This document shows positions 63,603-64,000 of a stretch of DNA of 64,000 nucleotides, in pieces. Position numbers and translations under genes: made by a program. Below the pieces are notes generated by a model. That model worked only from the letters and a program-made list of their open reading frames with translations. It searched no databases and had not been told where the DNA came from. This DNA is from Caballeronia arvi. Lineage in GTDB: Bacteria > Pseudomonadota > Gammaproteobacteria > Burkholderiales > Burkholderiaceae. Location: the NCBI RefSeq assembly GCF_001544695.2, contig NZ_FCOM02000010.1:62001-126000 (forward strand), written 5' to 3'. How positions within the stretch are numbered: the stretch's first letter is position 1; the number at the start of each line of letters is the position of its first letter.

Positions 63603-63920
63603 TTATGAAAGATCGATGGCTTCGATGTCGATATCGAGCAGCGCGGAACTCATCGATTTGCCGTGCGCGTCGAGCGCGAGCGAACGCGTGACCCCTCCGC
63701 CGAGCGCATGCCCCAGCACGAAGTTGAATGCGTTCAGCAGCGGCAGTTCGTAGCGCACGACGTCGCCTTTCACGACATCGGCGAGATGCGCCTTCACGCG
63801 CTCGGGCGTCAGTTGCGCGCGCAGATGCGCGTAATGCTTCGCGTCGAAACAGATCACCGAGACGTTCAGCGTGTTGCCCTTGTCGCCGGTGCGGCCGTGC
63901 GCCAGTTCACGCAGTTTCAT
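63603..63920 (-). CDS. AtuA-related small protein
   Basis: A 105-residue protein matching the small AtuA-like domain: MKLRELAHGRTGDKGNTLNV, ERVKAHLADVVKGDVVRYEL and LNAFNFVLGHALGGGVTRSL. In some bacteria the domain is the C-terminal part of a large acyclic-terpene-utilisation protein; here it is a separate gene overlapping the end of the preceding gene by 14 bp. The exact function is not known. Confidence 0.82.
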   Translation of the reverse strand: MKLRELAHGRTGDKGNTLNVSVICFDAKHYAHLRAQLTPERVKAHLADVVKGDVVRYELPLLNAFNFVLGHALGGGVTRSLALDAHGKSMSSALLDIDIEAIDLS

Positions 63921-64000
63921 CGTCGATCTCCACGAATTCGAAAACGGGGTTCACATGCTCGCGCGCGAGCAGCACGGATTGCACGGCGATGACTTCGCGC
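63907..64000 (-). CDS. C-terminal end of an upstream gene, probably AtuA-family (DUF1446), truncated by window edge
   Basis: Thirty codons in frame to a TGA at 63907-63909, reading AVQSVLLAREHVNPVFEFVE and IDDET before the stop. The 14-bp overlap with the AtuA-related gene and the usual pairing of that gene with a DUF1446 protein suggest this identity. The fragment is too short to prove it. Confidence 0.45.
   Translation of the reverse strand, partial: REVIAVQSVLLAREHVNPVFEFVEIDDETA

Overview
The window is high-GC DNA of the Burkholderia sensu lato type (Paraburkholderia/Caballeronia-like). The evidence is the strong G/C bias at third codon positions, an ophthalate-type oph cluster closest to Burkholderia phthalate dioxygenase, FCD-type GntR, LysR, LacI and MarR regulated catabolic blocks, and a multi-copy-looking inverted repeat typical of these genomes. 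Genus is an inference; no rRNA or marker gene is present.

Layout. 1-7.5 kb: the edge of an AraC regulator gene, an aldehyde dehydrogenase, and a LysR-headed CoA block (CaiB-type CoA transferase, two enoyl-CoA hydratases, MHS transporter). 7.7-11.1 kb: a GH3 glycosidase lipoprotein divergent from a LacI regulator. 11.1-11.9 kb: decayed genes (an MFS hexuronate-type transporter remnant with an orphan LacI-type operator, and a TRIC/UPF0126 fragment). 11.9-24.5 kb: a catabolic island with visibly lower GC. It holds an eight-gene operon (two phosphotriesterase-like proteins, FAD monooxygenase, HSL-type esterase, metallo-hydrolase, CocE-type hydrolase, SphA-type outer-membrane protein, MFS transporter), a class I cytochrome P450 system (P450, ferredoxin, ferredoxin reductase) and a TetR regulator. 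I could not match the whole set to a described pathway. One phosphotriesterase-like protein has lost all six metal ligands while its neighbour keeps them. 24.7-25.5 kb: a DUF3830 gene and the C-terminal stump of an NCS1 permease.

25.5-32.4 kb: a phthalate-type operon (reductase, oxygenase, dehydrogenase, decarboxylase) and permease, with a divergent MarR regulator and two copies of a 14-bp palindrome. 32.5-37.2 kb: a periplasmic HtrA-like protease and an unusually large class A-type penicillin-binding protein. 37.4-38.5 kb: a PRC-barrel protein and an Ala/Lys-rich exported helical protein. 38.5-44.1 kb: a GntR-controlled block with MFS transporter, AMDase/Asp-Glu racemase-like enzyme, hydantoinase and a beta-lactamase-fold hydrolase. 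44.1-46.5 kb: GST, NADH pyrophosphatase and a histidine phosphatase. 46.5-47.1 kb: a roughly 580-bp imperfect inverted repeat. 47.1-53.9 kb: MarC, a small membrane protein, YcgR, a diiron protein with a LuxR/hydrolase fusion regulator, a glycosyltransferase with an internal duplication, and a TetR regulator divergent from a small exported protein.

54.3-63.4 kb: an exopolysaccharide locus of the phage-N4-receptor type (WecB, BcsB-like protein, NfrB-like c-di-GMP-type glycosyltransferase, NfrA-like outer-membrane protein, and an exported partner) in one tightly overlapping operon. The right edge carries an AtuA-related small protein and the tail of the gene before it. No tRNA, rRNA or CRISPR array was seen.
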